A stretch of 58,646 nucleotides of DNA from Syntrophobacteraceae bacterium (lineage in GTDB: Bacteria; Desulfobacterota; Syntrophobacteria; Syntrophobacterales; Syntrophobacteraceae), in the NCBI GenBank assembly GCA_031292215.1, contig JARLHO010000007.1, forward strand, positions 1 through 58,646, given 5' to 3'. Shown here piece by piece: positions 1 to 9,798 of this stretch. How positions within the stretch are numbered: position 1 is the stretch's first letter; each line of letters opens with the position of its first letter. The notes under the pieces are model-generated. The model made no database searches and was not told the DNA's origin. It was given only the letters and a program-made list of their open reading frames with translations. The position numbers were made by a program, and so were the translations under genes.

Positions 1-119
1 GAGTAGCTAGAAGCGAGTAGCTAGAAGCGAGTAGCTAGAAGCGAGTAGCTAGAAGCGAGTAGCTAGAAGCGAGTAGCTAGAAGCGAGTAGCTAGAAGCGA
101 GTAGCTAGAAGCTAGTAGC
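1..119. repeat. 14-bp tandem repeat (minisatellite), eight units
   Basis: Eight perfect head-to-tail copies of the 14-mer gagtagctagaagc occupy 1-112, followed by a partial unit to about 119 and a run of G. The 14-mer is itself two related heptamers (gagtagc, tagaagc), so the array has a 7-bp sub-period. The array begins at the window edge and probably continues upstream. A second heptamer array with the related word gaagcgg lies at 52.6 kb. Confidence 0.9.
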
Positions 120-247
120 GAGGGGGGGGGAAAACATGCAACTATTCAGGGGAAGGGGTTACACGTTCGAGTCATACGTAAGTTACGTTCATGATTAATC
201 CGACGGATTGCGCTTTTGCTCTACCCATCCTACGGCTCAACTAGTAA

Positions 248-1771
248 CTACTCAAACATCTGCCGCAAAATATTTTTCTGCACCTTTCCCATGGTGTTGC
301 GGGGCAGTTCGGTTGCGAAATGGACCTTTTTGGGGACCTTGAAGTTGGCCAGGTTGCCTTTTATAAAGCCGATCACCGCACCTTCGGTCAGAGCCGCCCC
401 AAGCTCGTCTTTGGTCTTCACAATCACGGCCGTGACAGCTTCGCCAAAATCCGGATGGGGCGTTCCGATTACCGCGGACTCGGCGACTCCCGACATTTTG
501 TCGATAGCTTCTTCAACCTCCTTGGGGTAGACGTTTAGCCCTCCGGTTATAACAATGTCCTTTGAGCGGCCAACGATCGCCAGGTGTCCGTCCGCGTCCC
601 ATTTTCCCATGTCGCCGGTTTTAAAAAAACCGTCCGGGGTAAATTCCTCTTTTGTTTTATCGGGCAGTCGCCAATAGCCTCGGAAAATATTGTCTCCTTT
701 GACCTGCACCTCGCCGATTTGCCCGGTCCCCGCGGGCTGGTTATTGTCTCCGGCAACACGCACCGATACACCCTCCAGGGGAAACCCGACCGTTCCACCC
801 CGCCTCTTACCCACCAAGGGATTGGAGCAAAACATGCCGCCCTCTGTCATACCGTAGCGTTCCAAAACCGTATGACCGGTAACGGTTGTAAATTTCTCAA
901 ACGTTTCGATGGAAAGTGGAGCGGAACCGGAGACAAAAAGACGCATATTCGAACACAGCTCCGGCGTGAGTTCGGGGGCGGCGAGAAGTCTTGCGTAGTA
1001 GGTCGGAACCCCCATGAACACGGTAGAGCGAGGAAGTAATCGCAATGCCCGCGCGGTGTCAAACCTTGGCTCAAAAAACATCCGCCCCCCGCTTAGGAGC
1101 ACGCAGTGCGTCGCCACAAAAAGCCCGTGGACGTGGAAAATCGGGAGCATGTGCAAAAGGACATCACCCGGTCCAAAGCCCCAGTGGTTCTTGAGGGCTT
1201 CGCCGTTTACCGCGAGGTTTCGGTGCGAGAGCATCGCGCCCTTGGAGCGGCCCGTAGTGCCCGAAGTATAGAGGATTGCCCCAAGATCGTCTCCGCCGCT
1301 TAAGCTTTTCGAAAAATTGCCCGGTTGCGTATCAGCTTTGCGTGCGAGGCTTCCCTCGCCATCGCCGTCAAGTTCGACCACATGGGAAACGCCGGCCTTG
1401 GAGGCCGCTTTCTCGGCCATGGCGCACGCCTGTGGAGCGCACACGAAAACCCGTGGCTCCGCATCGGCCAGGAAATATTCCACCTCATTGGCAAGATAGG
1501 CGTCATTTATCGGCAGGTACACTGCGCCGGCACGAAGAGAACCAAGATAGAGGCAAAGCGCTCGGGGAGATTTTTTTACCTGGACAGCGACCCGGTCGCC
1601 GGGCCTTACCCCCAGGGCGACCAGAAGATTTGCAAACCTGGCCGATTGCTCATCTATCATACCATAAGTGATAACAGACCCATCCGGGAGCAACATGCAT
1701 GGCGTTCGGGGGGCGGCCGGGAACCCCGCCTTCAAAAAATCATAGAGGTTTTGGTCGGTAAAATTTCCCAT
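248..1771 (-). CDS. Malonyl-CoA synthetase-like acyl-CoA ligase (MatB/ACSF3 type)
   Basis: An ANL-superfamily adenylate-forming enzyme of 507 residues, expected to activate a carboxylate with ATP and CoA in the cytoplasm. The phosphate-binding loop YTSGTTGRSKG is at residues 168-178 and the adenylate motif YGMTE at 306-310. The C-terminal catalytic lysine lies in NTMGKVQK near residue 500. The stretch just after YGMTE, with SNPL, a GKRRGGTVGFPLEG segment and a following arginine, is the signature of malonyl-/methylmalonyl-CoA synthetases rather than long-chain ligases, hence the substrate guess. The start is ATG and the length is normal for the family. It lies downstream of rnhA on the same strand with a 45-bp gap. 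Substrate specificity is an inference; another short or dicarboxylic acid is possible. Confidence 0.85.
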   Translation of the reverse strand: MGNFTDQNLYDFLKAGFPAAPRTPCMLLPDGSVITYGMIDEQSARFANLLVALGVRPGDRVAVQVKKSPRALCLYLGSLRAGAVYLPINDAYLANEVEYFLADAEPRVFVCAPQACAMAEKAASKAGVSHVVELDGDGEGSLARKADTQPGNFSKSLSGGDDLGAILYTSGTTGRSKGAMLSHRNLAVNGEALKNHWGFGPGDVLLHMLPIFHVHGLFVATHCVLLSGGRMFFEPRFDTARALRLLPRSTVFMGVPTYYARLLAAPELTPELCSNMRLFVSGSAPLSIETFEKFTTVTGHTVLERYGMTEGGMFCSNPLVGKRRGGTVGFPLEGVSVRVAGDNNQPAGTGQIGEVQVKGDNIFRGYWRLPDKTKEEFTPDGFFKTGDMGKWDADGHLAIVGRSKDIVITGGLNVYPKEVEEAIDKMSGVAESAVIGTPHPDFGEAVTAVIVKTKDELGAALTEGAVIGFIKGNLANFKVPKKVHFATELPRNTMGKVQKNILRQMFE

Positions 1772-1816
1772 GGGTCTTCGCGCCGCTTTTTTCCCGGTTT
1801 TTCTTAAAAACCAGAC

Positions 1817-2305
1817 CTATTTCATGTTCCTGTCTATCTCCAGCCGTGCCAGTTCGTCGCAACGCTCGTTTTCCGCATGTCCCGAATGTCCACGCACCCA
1901 TATCCATTCGATCCGGTGCTTTTGCGCCAGGAGGTCGAGGACTTCCCAAAGCTCCCTGTTTTTTACCGGTTGCCTGTCCTTAGTCATCCACCCCTTGCGC
2001 TTCCATCCATGAATCCAGACGGTTATGCCGTTTTTGAGATACTGCGAGTCGACGTGGGCCTTTACACAGCAGGGTTCTTTCAATACCCGCAGCCCCTCGA
2101 TCACCGCCAACATCTCCATTCGGTTATTGGTGGTATGCTTTTCGAAGCCCGAAACGATCTTCTCGGTCCCCTTGCAGCGCAAGATTGCGGCCCATCCGCC
2201 GGGACCCGGGTTGCCCCTGCAAGCCCCGTCGCTAAAGATTTCGACAACCTTGGGCGGATTACTGGAATCACTATTTGTTAAATCCGATGTTTGCACTTGA
2301 TTCAC
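1817..2305 (-). CDS. rnhA: Ribonuclease HI
   Basis: Cytoplasmic endonuclease cutting the RNA strand of RNA:DNA hybrids. All four acidic catalytic residues are visible in order: D in [15 protein letters not shown] in NNRMEML, D in HVDSQYL and D in the C-terminal ENERCDELA. The handle region WKRKGWMT is also present. At 162 residues it carries a short extra N-terminus of about 20 residues before the first strand. The start is GTG: the upstream DHH gene ends TAG and its last G is the first base of GTG, so the two genes are translationally coupled. Confidence 0.95.
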   Translation of the reverse strand: MNQVQTSDLTNSDSSNPPKVVEIFSDGACRGNPGPGGWAAILRCKGTEKIVSGFEKHTTNNRMEMLAVIEGLRVLKEPCCVKAHVDSQYLKNGITVWIHGWKRKGWMTKDRQPVKNRELWEVLDLLAQKHRIEWIWVRGHSGHAENERCDELARLEIDRNMK

Positions 2306-3333
2306 TAATATTTCGTAAAAGGGGAAAGTCTTCGACGTACAAAACGTTCTATCGAAGTCGATGATGAGTCACCGATAATTTCAAAAAGCCGGTTCATTGA
2401 AATCTCGGCCCGCGCCATGGCTTCATGGCCGCCGGCGCAACCTATGGCCCCGAACGCTTGCCTGACAAGCCGGCCCGCATCCTTTCGATGTCCGTCGTTT
2501 CGGACACATATAATGAGGTTTCCCTGATAGAGGCCGGAAACAATACTCCAGTTAATGTCATGGATTTTCAGCAAAAATTCGGCCACCTCGACCAGTATGT
2601 CCGGCGATGGAACCTCGTCAAGATAAGCGAAAATGCGGTCCTTTACAACGTGCTTTCTGGCGAATGCCTTATGGAAAAATTTGGTGTCGCTAAGAGAGAG
2701 GTCCGAAATCTCGATTTTTCCCAAAATATTGTGGTCGGCAAACTCAAAGAGGTACCGGAAAGCATCGATGTCTTCCACCAGGGTGTGGCGTTCGAAGTTG
2801 CGCGTATCCGTCTTTATTCCATAGAGCAGGGCGGTGGCAATGGTTTGAGAAGGTTGGACGCCCGCAGCCCTCAGATATTGGGTCATTATGGTGGAAGTAG
2901 CCCCGTAATCCGGACGAATATCGCAGAAGGCGGCGTCGATGCGATTGTTTTGCGGATGATGATCGATCACCGCCGTAAAAGCAAATCTACTGAAAAAGTC
3001 GTTATGCGATGGCTGGCCGTCTACGAGCACAAACTTATCGGCCTCGATGGTCGCCCCGCTTTTCAAAAGAACCAGGGGAAGGCGGAGCAGGCGTGCCATC
3101 GTGAGATTGTTCAATCGCTTTATCTGCCTGATGATCCCGATCGAAACCGATGACACCTTATGCCAAAGGAGTCTTTTTACAGCAAGAGCGGCCCCGATGG
3201 CATCGGGGTCGGGGTCAATCATGATCAGAACGCAATCTTTGGAGCCAAAGCAAGAATAGAAGGCTTCGAGCTGGGGTTGCCAGGTCTTTCCCTGGTGGGC
3301 GTAAATTGGGGGTGAAGGTTCAATTTGGCTCAT
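2305..3333 (-). CDS. DHH-family phosphoesterase
   Basis: A DHH/DHHA1 phosphoesterase of about 342 residues, related to the NrnA/RecJ-like enzymes that degrade nano-RNA or cyclic-dinucleotide products. Visible motifs are [11 protein letters not shown] (first metal-binding loop), DGQPS, the defining DHH in VIDHHPQN, and [11 protein letters not shown] of the DHHA1 domain near the C-terminus. The reading frame is open further upstream, through a terminator and into tRNA-Gly. The first start after the terminator is ATG at 3333 (MSQIEPSP), which is chosen here. It overlaps the start of rnhA. The precise substrate cannot be read from the sequence. Confidence 0.85.
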   Translation of the reverse strand: MSQIEPSPPIYAHQGKTWQPQLEAFYSCFGSKDCVLIMIDPDPDAIGAALAVKRLLWHKVSSVSIGIIRQIKRLNNLTMARLLRLPLVLLKSGATIEADKFVLVDGQPSHNDFFSRFAFTAVIDHHPQNNRIDAAFCDIRPDYGATSTIMTQYLRAAGVQPSQTIATALLYGIKTDTRNFERHTLVEDIDAFRYLFEFADHNILGKIEISDLSLSDTKFFHKAFARKHVVKDRIFAYLDEVPSPDILVEVAEFLLKIHDINWSIVSGLYQGNLIICVRNDGHRKDAGRLVRQAFGAIGCAGGHEAMARAEISMNRLFEIIGDSSSTSIERFVRRRLSPFTKY

Positions 3334-3361
3334 GGCATGAGAAATATATCCGGAAATGGTC

Positions 3362-3392
3362 AACGAAAAAAGGGTGGTCATTGGACCACCCT
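3362..3392 (-). terminator. Rho-independent terminator after tRNA-Gly
   Basis: On the minus strand AGGGTGGTC, a 4-nt loop (CAAT) and GACCACCCT form a perfect 9-bp stem immediately followed by a run of T. It begins 14 nt past the tRNA 3' end. Its presence argues against the longer DHH start at 3381, which lies inside the hairpin. Confidence 0.85.
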
Positions 3393-3405
3393 CAATTTCC
3401 GTCAG

Positions 3406-3477
<72 letters not shown>

Positions 3478-3555
3478 GATCGAATTCAGTGAAATTAGTA
3501 GAAAACTGCGTGGAGGTCAAGAGAAAAGTGTGCCTCTCATTTACGTCCGATAATA

Positions 3556-3933
3556 TATATTATGTAAACCTGCCGAAACCCCGCAGGTTTACATAATATA
3601 TACGGATCTTTGCGAGTCTGATAAGGCCGTAAGAAAGTCCCGATCTATTTGTTGCGGGGACCCCTCGCCAGGATCAAGCTCCGGCGAAGCGCCTCCGTAC
3701 ATAATATGTTTTATCGTCCGCTGGCCGAACGGCGTGCCCGTAGGGGTTTGGAGATCAAATATAAAAAAAAACTATAGATGTGCTTATTAAGCTTTCAAGT
3801 GAAGGGGGGGCGGCTTCGCCGCAAGTGGAAACGTCGAGTTTGAATGCCAGACCCCCCCCGCGGGTTCTTTCCCTATCCACACGTCCCGCCCCCCGAAAAT
3901 CCATTTTAAACCCCTTCTAGCCCCCTAAGAAAG
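3556..3933. repeat. Dispersed non-coding element, copy A
   Basis: This element opens with a perfect 18-bp inverted repeat (arms 3556-3573 and 3583-3600, 9-nt loop). After it comes about 330 bp shared almost base for base with copy B at 4292-4685. Shared landmarks in order are gcgagtctgataaggccgt, tttgttg, acccctcgccagg, the tacataatatg word, a GGCGGC-TTCG-CCGC hairpin and the end ctagccccctaagaaag. No open reading frame is conserved between the copies. It may be a non-autonomous mobile element or a structured RNA; no flanking target duplication is visible. Confidence 0.75.
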
Positions 3934-4291
3934 GCAGTCTCTTCGGTAGTCACATCCCCTACGACGACAGTTAGCGATGACAGGCCGTCCCCAAAACTTT
4001 GCTCCCGCACGCGGCCGGCCTTGCTCATCGCAAACTGTCTGCAACACGCTTGTTCCGTCCAGACGTCCAGGCTACGGGGGCATCCACACGGCGCCTAGAC
4101 CGCCGCACCCGGACGCGGGGAAAGACCCGGCCGAAGAAGTCGGGTCCGAGTCCGAGTACGCGGGCGCTTGCCAGCCGGGGGGGCGGCTGGCCGCGCCTCC
4201 TCAGAAAATCGAAGGTGAATATGGAGGGAGGGAGGGGGGGGGTTAAGGGAAATACGGGTTCCCTGCCGGCCCAGCAGCCGATAAAAGCACC
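3934..4291. other. Unassigned spacer between the two repeat copies
   Basis: This is a G+C-rich stretch of about 360 bp without a recognisable gene. The plus-strand open frames here (3977-4246, 3999-4400) are low-complexity in composition, lack a ribosome binding site and run into copy B, so they are not called. I see no tRNA, terminator or known element. Confidence 0.5.
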
Positions 4292-4685
4292 ATTATGTAA
4301 ACCTGCCGAAACCCCGCAGGTTTACATAATATATCCGGATCATTGCGAGTCTGATAAGGCCGTAAGAAAGTCCGGATCTACCGGATCATTGCGAGTCTGA
4401 TAAGGCCGTAAGAAAGTCCGAATCTATTTGTTGGGGGACCCCTCGCCAGGTTCAAGCTCCGGCGAAGCGCCTCCGTACATAATATGTTTTATCGTCCGCT
4501 GGCCGAACGGCATGCCCGTAGGGGTTTGGAGATCAAATATAAAGAAAAAAGTTTGAGATGTGCTTAATAAGTATTCAAGTGAAGGGGGGCGGCTTCGCCG
4601 CCAAGAGGAACCGCCGAGAATTGTTTTCCAACACGTCCCTTCCCCCGAAAATCCATTTTAGACCCCTTCTAGCCCCCTAAGAAAG
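4292..4685. repeat. Dispersed non-coding element, copy B
   Basis: Second copy of the element at 3556-3933 in the same orientation. The head hairpin has 15-bp arms (4292-4306, 4316-4330) with the same loop. Copy B differs by a 46-bp tandem duplication at about 4335-4426 (unit starting ccggatcattgcgag and ending gatcta), absent from copy A. It also has scattered substitutions and small indels in the A/G-rich tracts. The right end abuts the 3' end of the radical SAM gene, whose stop codon lies at 4709. Confidence 0.75.
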
Positions 4686-4708
4686 AAGGATTCTATTCGA
4701 CCATTCGG

Positions 4709-6367
4709 CTATGCAAAAACCCTGAGCAGCCCGTTTCTAAATGCCTGGCAAAGCGAATCCGATACACTATGGCAAAACACCCGCCCCTGCGGGCTAACCC
4801 CGCAGACGGCCCCGTCTCGCAGGAAAATCCCAAGCAGTATTTTGCCCATTTCCCGCCGTCTTTCTCCATGGCTTTTACCATCGCCCGCCCCGTCCCCTAC
4901 GGGAATCCTCTTCGGTACGCCCTGCGTCGCAACTTTTGCCTGCCCCAGGACCTCTTGCCTTTCAGCGGCGCCAAGAGATTTACAAAAGTTTAGTATCCTT
5001 CCAAGCCTTAGCAGTGTCACCGAGTCCTGTCGTGTCGTAGTGTCGGATATCGGGAGCGCTGTCGAGCGAAACAGCGAAAGGGGCTCGGGAATAATCCCCA
5101 GGGCCTCGCATCTTGTAAAGTCGAGGCTGCCCGGCGCCGGATAGAATACTGAGACGCCTGCTATCGCGTTTTTGTCCGCAAGATATATCAGATCTGCAAC
5201 CGAGGCCATCGGATCCTGGCCCGGGGCGCCGACGATAATGTAGGCGACAGCGTCCAGCCCGAATGTAGCACCAAAAAAAAGAGCTCTCTCAAAACCTTCG
5301 CGCACATCCGGCCTTCCAAATTTTTTCAACTGTTTGCGATCGGTCGTGCAAAGCGAAAGATTTAGCGCCGTAAAACCCGCCTTTTTCATGGCGTAAATCA
5401 CTTCCTCATCAAGGCTTGGGGGGTAAAGGCCGTTCATGGCGCGAAGCTCCAGCCCGCAGCCCCCAAACTCCGCTTCGATTTGTGCGAGCACCCCGAGAAA
5501 CCACTCTTTTCGAAAAGAAATATTTTCATCCTCAAAATCTATAAAGCGCGCGCCGCCTCCCAGAACCGCCGCCCGAATTTCCTCCATGAGCCTTGGCGCG
5601 CTCTTCATGCGGAAACCGCACCAGGACGAACAACCTATCGAGCAGTAGCTGCACCCGAGCGGGCAACCCCTGCCTGCGGCTACAACCGCCGAGGCGCCCC
5701 TGCCCCGCCCGTAGAAGCCATTATCGATGAGTTCTACTGCCGGAAGGGGGACTTCATCCAGATCGGCCAAAACGGCGGGGGGGGTTACGAAAAATCTGCC
5801 CCCGGAGGTTTTAAACCCGATGCCCGGGACCGCCTCGATTGCGCCCTTTCCCCGGATCGCTTGAGCAAGAAGAACCATGGCGGCTTCTCCTTCCCCCCGT
5901 ATAATGAAATCCACACACTCATGCCCCAAGACCTCTTCCGGCATCTCGGTCGGATGATGGCCGCCAAAAACGATAACCGCCTCCGGGCGCCTGGCCCGGA
6001 TTGCTTTCGCGGTCTCGATCGCCTCCGCGGAGTACGCGCTAAATAGAGACGACACTCCCACCAAAAACGGGCCCGATTCCCCCACGCTTTGCCCAATGCT
6101 CTCGAAAGCTCGTCCAAACCGCCGGAAATCATGGAAGAGGCAAAAAGGTGACATGTCTGGCCCGGCGTACAAATCTCTTAGATAGTCCAACTCGGGGGGA
6201 AGCTCAGCCCTTTTGGATTTTTTCGAGGCAAGCGCGTCGACTATTTCAACCGAGAAGCCCTCCTGCAAAAGCGGTGAGGCTATACAGGCAAGCCCGTAGG
6301 GGACGGTTCTTTTCGCCGTAAGGTAGAAGTCTTTGATCGGGGGTTGTACGAGTACGATATCTGCCAT
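4709..6367 (-). CDS. B12-binding-domain radical SAM protein
   Basis: A 552-residue protein with the usual two-part layout. An N-terminal cobalamin-binding Rossmann domain covers about residues 1-160 (VQPP at 7-10, FGGHHPTEMP near 134). The radical SAM core follows, with the cluster motif C235-x3-C239-x2-C242 in GCPLGCSYC and further cysteines at 246 and 250. It probably catalyses a methylation or carbon-skeleton step on an unknown substrate using a 4Fe-4S cluster and SAM. The gene lies 15 bp after priA on the same strand, so it may be cotranscribed. The last 80 residues are arginine/glycine-rich and show no known domain. The family is certain, the reaction is not. Confidence 0.8.
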   Translation of the reverse strand: MADIVLVQPPIKDFYLTAKRTVPYGLACIASPLLQEGFSVEIVDALASKKSKRAELPPELDYLRDLYAGPDMSPFCLFHDFRRFGRAFESIGQSVGESGPFLVGVSSLFSAYSAEAIETAKAIRARRPEAVIVFGGHHPTEMPEEVLGHECVDFIIRGEGEAAMVLLAQAIRGKGAIEAVPGIGFKTSGGRFFVTPPAVLADLDEVPLPAVELIDNGFYGRGRGASAVVAAGRGCPLGCSYCSIGCSSWCGFRMKSAPRLMEEIRAAVLGGGARFIDFEDENISFRKEWFLGVLAQIEAEFGGCGLELRAMNGLYPPSLDEEVIYAMKKAGFTALNLSLCTTDRKQLKKFGRPDVREGFERALFFGATFGLDAVAYIIVGAPGQDPMASVADLIYLADKNAIAGVSVFYPAPGSLDFTRCEALGIIPEPLSLFRSTALPISDTTTRQDSVTLLRLGRILNFCKSLGAAERQEVLGQAKVATQGVPKRIPVGDGAGDGKSHGERRREMGKILLGIFLRDGAVCGVSPQGRVFCHSVSDSLCQAFRNGLLRVFA

Positions 6368-6382
6368 ATCGGGATTACGAAA

Positions 6383-8443
6383 TCACGCCTCGCTCGATGG
6401 ATCGCGGTCCACGGTAATTTGCACGGCCCGAAAAGAGGGCTCTTTTCGAACATCTTCGAGAACAGCCTGAACGAAATCCTGCATATCCGGGCTGGTCCAG
6501 GTTTTGACAAACAATTGCCATCGGAACCGATTTTTAAGCTTAACGAACGATGCGGGCGAAGGGCCAAGGACTGCCACACTTCCGCCCCCTTTCCGGAACC
6601 CTTCGGCCCTCTCACGGCAAAGGGCGGCAAGAAGGCGCGCCCCGGAAACCGCTGCCCCCTCGTCTCCCGAGGTCACCAGAAGTTTTAAAAGGCGGCTAAA
6701 CGGCGGATACTGAAGGCCTTCCCGAGACTTTAGCTCTTCTTGGCAAAATCCATCGTAGTCAAGCCTTAGAGCCGATTCTATCGTAAAGTGATCCGGGTTG
6801 AAGGTCTGAACGATGACTCTGCCCGGTTCCTCCCCGCGCCCGGCTCGTCCTGCGACCTGTATGAGAAGCTGCACCAATGTTTCGCCGGCCCGAAAGTCGG
6901 CCGCCTGAAGGCCTGCGTCCGCGTTTATGACTCCTACGAGCGTCATGTTCGGGAAATCGTGGCCCTTTGACACCATCTGGGTGCCAAGCAAAATATCGGC
7001 CTTTCCGGACCTCACCTCATCCAGCGCGTTTACCAGCCGCCGGCGACTGCTCATGGTGTCCCGGTCCACTCGTACCAGCCGGGCTTGGGGGAAAAGCTTT
7101 CGTAGCTCCTTTTCGACTTTTTCCGTCCCAAACCCCCGGGGGAAAAGCGCTGCGTGACCGCAAACCGGACACCGATCCGGCAATTGCCTCTCCCAGCCGC
7201 AGAAGTGACAGCGAAGCCGGTCGTCCTCCTTATGGTAGGTAAGCGTGACACTGCACGACTCGCACTGCAGAGCGTGGCCGCAGGTGTTGCAAAGGTAATA
7301 TTTCGAATAGCCGCGGCGATTTAGAAACAAAAGCGCCTGCTGCCCGCATGCAATTGTCTCCCCGATCGCCTCCCGCAACCGGAACGAAAACATTTTCCGT
7401 CTTCCCCCCTCCCGCCTCATGTCGACGACTTCCACCGAAGGCATGGGCCGATTAAGGATACGCGCGGGGAGGCTCACCAAACGGTACAAATTTTTGGCGG
7501 CCCGGTGCACGGTCTGGATCGACGGGGTGGCCGAACCCATTATCACCGGCCCCCCGACTATCTTTGCCCGCATAAGGGCCACATCCCGGGCGTTGTAGCG
7601 CAGGTGATCGTCTTGCTTGTAGGAGGTGTCGTGCTCCTCGTCTACAATTATCAGCCGCAGATCCTGCACGGGGGTAAGAACGGCGGACCGTGCGCCCAGC
7701 ACAATTTTTTTTGCCCCCGAGCGGATGTCGGCCCACGATCTTTTGCGCTCCCCTTCTGAGATCGCGCTGTGCCACACGCCCAGTCGGTCACCGAACCTTT
7801 TGCGGAAAATCGTTTCCATCTGCGCGCTGATCCCGATCTCGGGGACCAAGAGGATGGAGCCGTACCCGGACTGCGCCGCCTTTTCCATAAGACGCATGTA
7901 GACTTCCGTCTTACCGCTTCCCGTTACGCCATACAGTACGAAGGGCGCAAAAGCCGGGGTCTTCGTAAACGGCAGGATCTCTTCGAGTGCTGCCGCCTGG
8001 TCTGCGGTTAGCTCCAGCTCCTCGGGTTTTTGGTCCTCTTTTTCTCCAGGATCGTGCCCGACTGCCGCCTTTGCCCGTCTGCGTTTTGGCGCAGCTCCTA
8101 TTGGCTCCGAGGCTCTAAGCGGGATAACCAGATCGAATACCTCGCCAAGCGGATAAAAATAGTAGTTTGAGAGCCAGAAGCACAACTGGAGCAAATCGGA
8201 AGGAATGGCTGGAACTTTGTCGATCGAATCAAGAATTGGTCGTATATTCACGCCCCGGGGCAACTCGGGAATTGCGCTCCCGATCGATAGTACTATCCCG
8301 GCCGCAAGTCTTTTGCCCAGCTCGACACGGACTCGGCTCCCCGGCAAAAGCCCCGCTCCCAGCCCCTCCGGGACCGAGTAATGAAGACTCTTGTTAAGGG
8401 CCGCTCCCATGACGGCCACCTCGGCAAAAAGGTCCTCCCTCAT
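6383..8443 (-). CDS. priA: Primosomal protein N' (replication restart helicase PriA)
   Basis: A 3'-5' superfamily 2 helicase that reloads the replisome at stalled forks. The Walker A GVTGSGKT is at residues 172-179 and the DEEH box at 268-271. The eight zinc-binding cysteines are at 385, 388, 394, 397, 412, 415, 425 and 428, inserted between helicase lobes as expected. The N-terminal 110 residues form the DNA-binding region. At 686 residues it is close to the usual length. The ATG overlaps the stop codon of the upstream M23-like gene (ATGA), so the two are translationally coupled. Confidence 0.95.
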   Translation of the reverse strand: MREDLFAEVAVMGAALNKSLHYSVPEGLGAGLLPGSRVRVELGKRLAAGIVLSIGSAIPELPRGVNIRPILDSIDKVPAIPSDLLQLCFWLSNYYFYPLGEVFDLVIPLRASEPIGAAPKRRRAKAAVGHDPGEKEDQKPEELELTADQAAALEEILPFTKTPAFAPFVLYGVTGSGKTEVYMRLMEKAAQSGYGSILLVPEIGISAQMETIFRKRFGDRLGVWHSAISEGERKRSWADIRSGAKKIVLGARSAVLTPVQDLRLIIVDEEHDTSYKQDDHLRYNARDVALMRAKIVGGPVIMGSATPSIQTVHRAAKNLYRLVSLPARILNRPMPSVEVVDMRREGGRRKMFSFRLREAIGETIACGQQALLFLNRRGYSKYYLCNTCGHALQCESCSVTLTYHKEDDRLRCHFCGWERQLPDRCPVCGHAALFPRGFGTEKVEKELRKLFPQARLVRVDRDTMSSRRRLVNALDEVRSGKADILLGTQMVSKGHDFPNMTLVGVINADAGLQAADFRAGETLVQLLIQVAGRAGRGEEPGRVIVQTFNPDHFTIESALRLDYDGFCQEELKSREGLQYPPFSRLLKLLVTSGDEGAAVSGARLLAALCRERAEGFRKGGGSVAVLGPSPASFVKLKNRFRWQLFVKTWTSPDMQDFVQAVLEDVRKEPSFRAVQITVDRDPSSEA

Positions 8444-9798
8444 CAGTTCTTGCCCGAGGGGGCCGGAAGCTCTTTTTCCTTCATGGTTTCACGGCGAAGA
8501 GCGTCCAGGCAGACCTCCCTGGTTGTAACAAATTCGGACCGCGCCTCCTCGGGAATCGATCTGGCAGGGGCAAACTCCGCGGTTTCAAAATTAATCGGCC
8601 TCCCGTTTTTTAAGAATTGAAAGTCGAAATAAGCTTTTCCGCTTCCGTAGGACCCGGGTGAGCCGATCACCGTCGCCCGGTGCACAACCGTTCCGCGCTT
8701 AAGTCCCGGGCTGCAGGCCGCAAGGTTTCCATACCAGCTCGAATATCCCCCCCCATGCCGGATTTCGATCGAACACCTTCCCCCGGTGCGCCTGTTAACC
8801 GCCCGGACGACCCCGTCTCCTATCGCGCACACCGGAACGGTTACCGGTACGATATACATTATATCGAAGCGGGGGCGAAAAACCTTCAAAACGGCCCCCC
8901 CGTTTTCCTTTAGCAAAGCCCGAAAATTTAAGGGGATCTTCGAAAACGGCCGTTCAAGCGATGCCCCTCTCGCGTCGAAATAATCCCACGAACCGTCCTC
9001 ATCAAATCCGATGGCCTGGTAGACTTTTCCGCCTACGCTCATTTGGGCGCCAAGAACTAGGAATCGCTTCCCCGGGCTCGAGGCGATCGGGTATTTCTGG
9101 AAAAAAACCGAAATGGAATCTCCCGCCTTTAAATCGGAGACGACATCGACTTCAGAGGAGAAGATATCGGCAAGGCGCCCAATTAGAGGCGCAGGGATGC
9201 CGCAGGCAGCAAAGGAGTGATAAAAACTCTTCGACCATTGTCCGCCGGCGGTCGTACCCGCGCCTCCCGCATCCTTTTCCCTGGCCCCGCACCGCCACCC
9301 GGTCGGACTTTTCCAAAGACTGTAGGCGCCGCCCCCGCCCGAGCGAAGATAAACAAGCCTTGCCGGCTCTGCGCCACCCCGGTTGCCAAGCAGCAGCAGT
9401 TCGTCATTTTTCCGGATGCTCTCAAAAGGCGAAGGCTTACATGATCTTTGCAAATCGTCGGGATTTAGGCCGGAAATGTTTAGCCCCCTGGCGATTTCAC
9501 CCGGAGTCTCGCCGGGGTGAAGGACCAAAAGGCGGATTGGATCCGGGTCCCCCCCCCTCGCCTCTCCTGCCGGGGGGCTCTTCTCGGCCCTTGAAACGAT
9601 GTTTCTAAAAAAGCCCTTCCACCCGGGCAGGTTCGCTTCCGACCCTCGAAGCCCCCGATACATCCCGAATCCCGCCGCAACCACCAGCAGGACAAGCAAA
9701 AAGTGGCGGCCGCGAAGACGCCTCCTGCGCTCCATCGCGTAGAGCTGACCTGTGGTCGAGCTTTCCACGTTGAGCTTTTTCATCCGGTCGGACACCAT
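8443..9798 (-). CDS. Membrane-anchored degenerate M23/LytM-domain protein
   Basis: About 451 residues: a basic N-terminus, one membrane segment (near residues 33-48, HFLLVLLVVAAGF), a linker, a LysM/OapA-like region and a C-terminal LytM (peptidase M23) fold. The fold is recognisable by GDGVVRAVN, IEIRHGGGY and the terminal FQFLKNGRPINF. The zinc ligands of active M23 enzymes are absent: no HxxxD after the PRF segment, and the HxH position reads YFDF. It is probably a non-catalytic periplasmic activator or scaffold, like EnvC/NlpD proteins. An upstream TTG (9816) is possible. ATG at 9798 is preferred because GGAG lies 9 nt before it. It is coupled to priA by an ATGA overlap. Confidence 0.7.
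   Translation of the reverse strand: MVSDRMKKLNVESSTTGQLYAMERRRRLRGRHFLLVLLVVAAGFGMYRGLRGSEANLPGWKGFFRNIVSRAEKSPPAGEARGGDPDPIRLLVLHPGETPGEIARGLNISGLNPDDLQRSCKPSPFESIRKNDELLLLGNRGGAEPARLVYLRSGGGGAYSLWKSPTGWRCGAREKDAGGAGTTAGGQWSKSFYHSFAACGIPAPLIGRLADIFSSEVDVVSDLKAGDSISVFFQKYPIASSPGKRFLVLGAQMSVGGKVYQAIGFDEDGSWDYFDARGASLERPFSKIPLNFRALLKENGGAVLKVFRPRFDIMYIVPVTVPVCAIGDGVVRAVNRRTGGRCSIEIRHGGGYSSWYGNLAACSPGLKRGTVVHRATVIGSPGSYGSGKAYFDFQFLKNGRPINFETAEFAPARSIPEEARSEFVTTREVCLDALRRETMKEKELPAPSGKN

Noticed and set aside
3999-4400. Open frames of 89 and 133 codons between the repeat copies
   Set aside because: Low-complexity Arg/Gly/Pro composition, no ribosome binding site, and they run into the repeat element.
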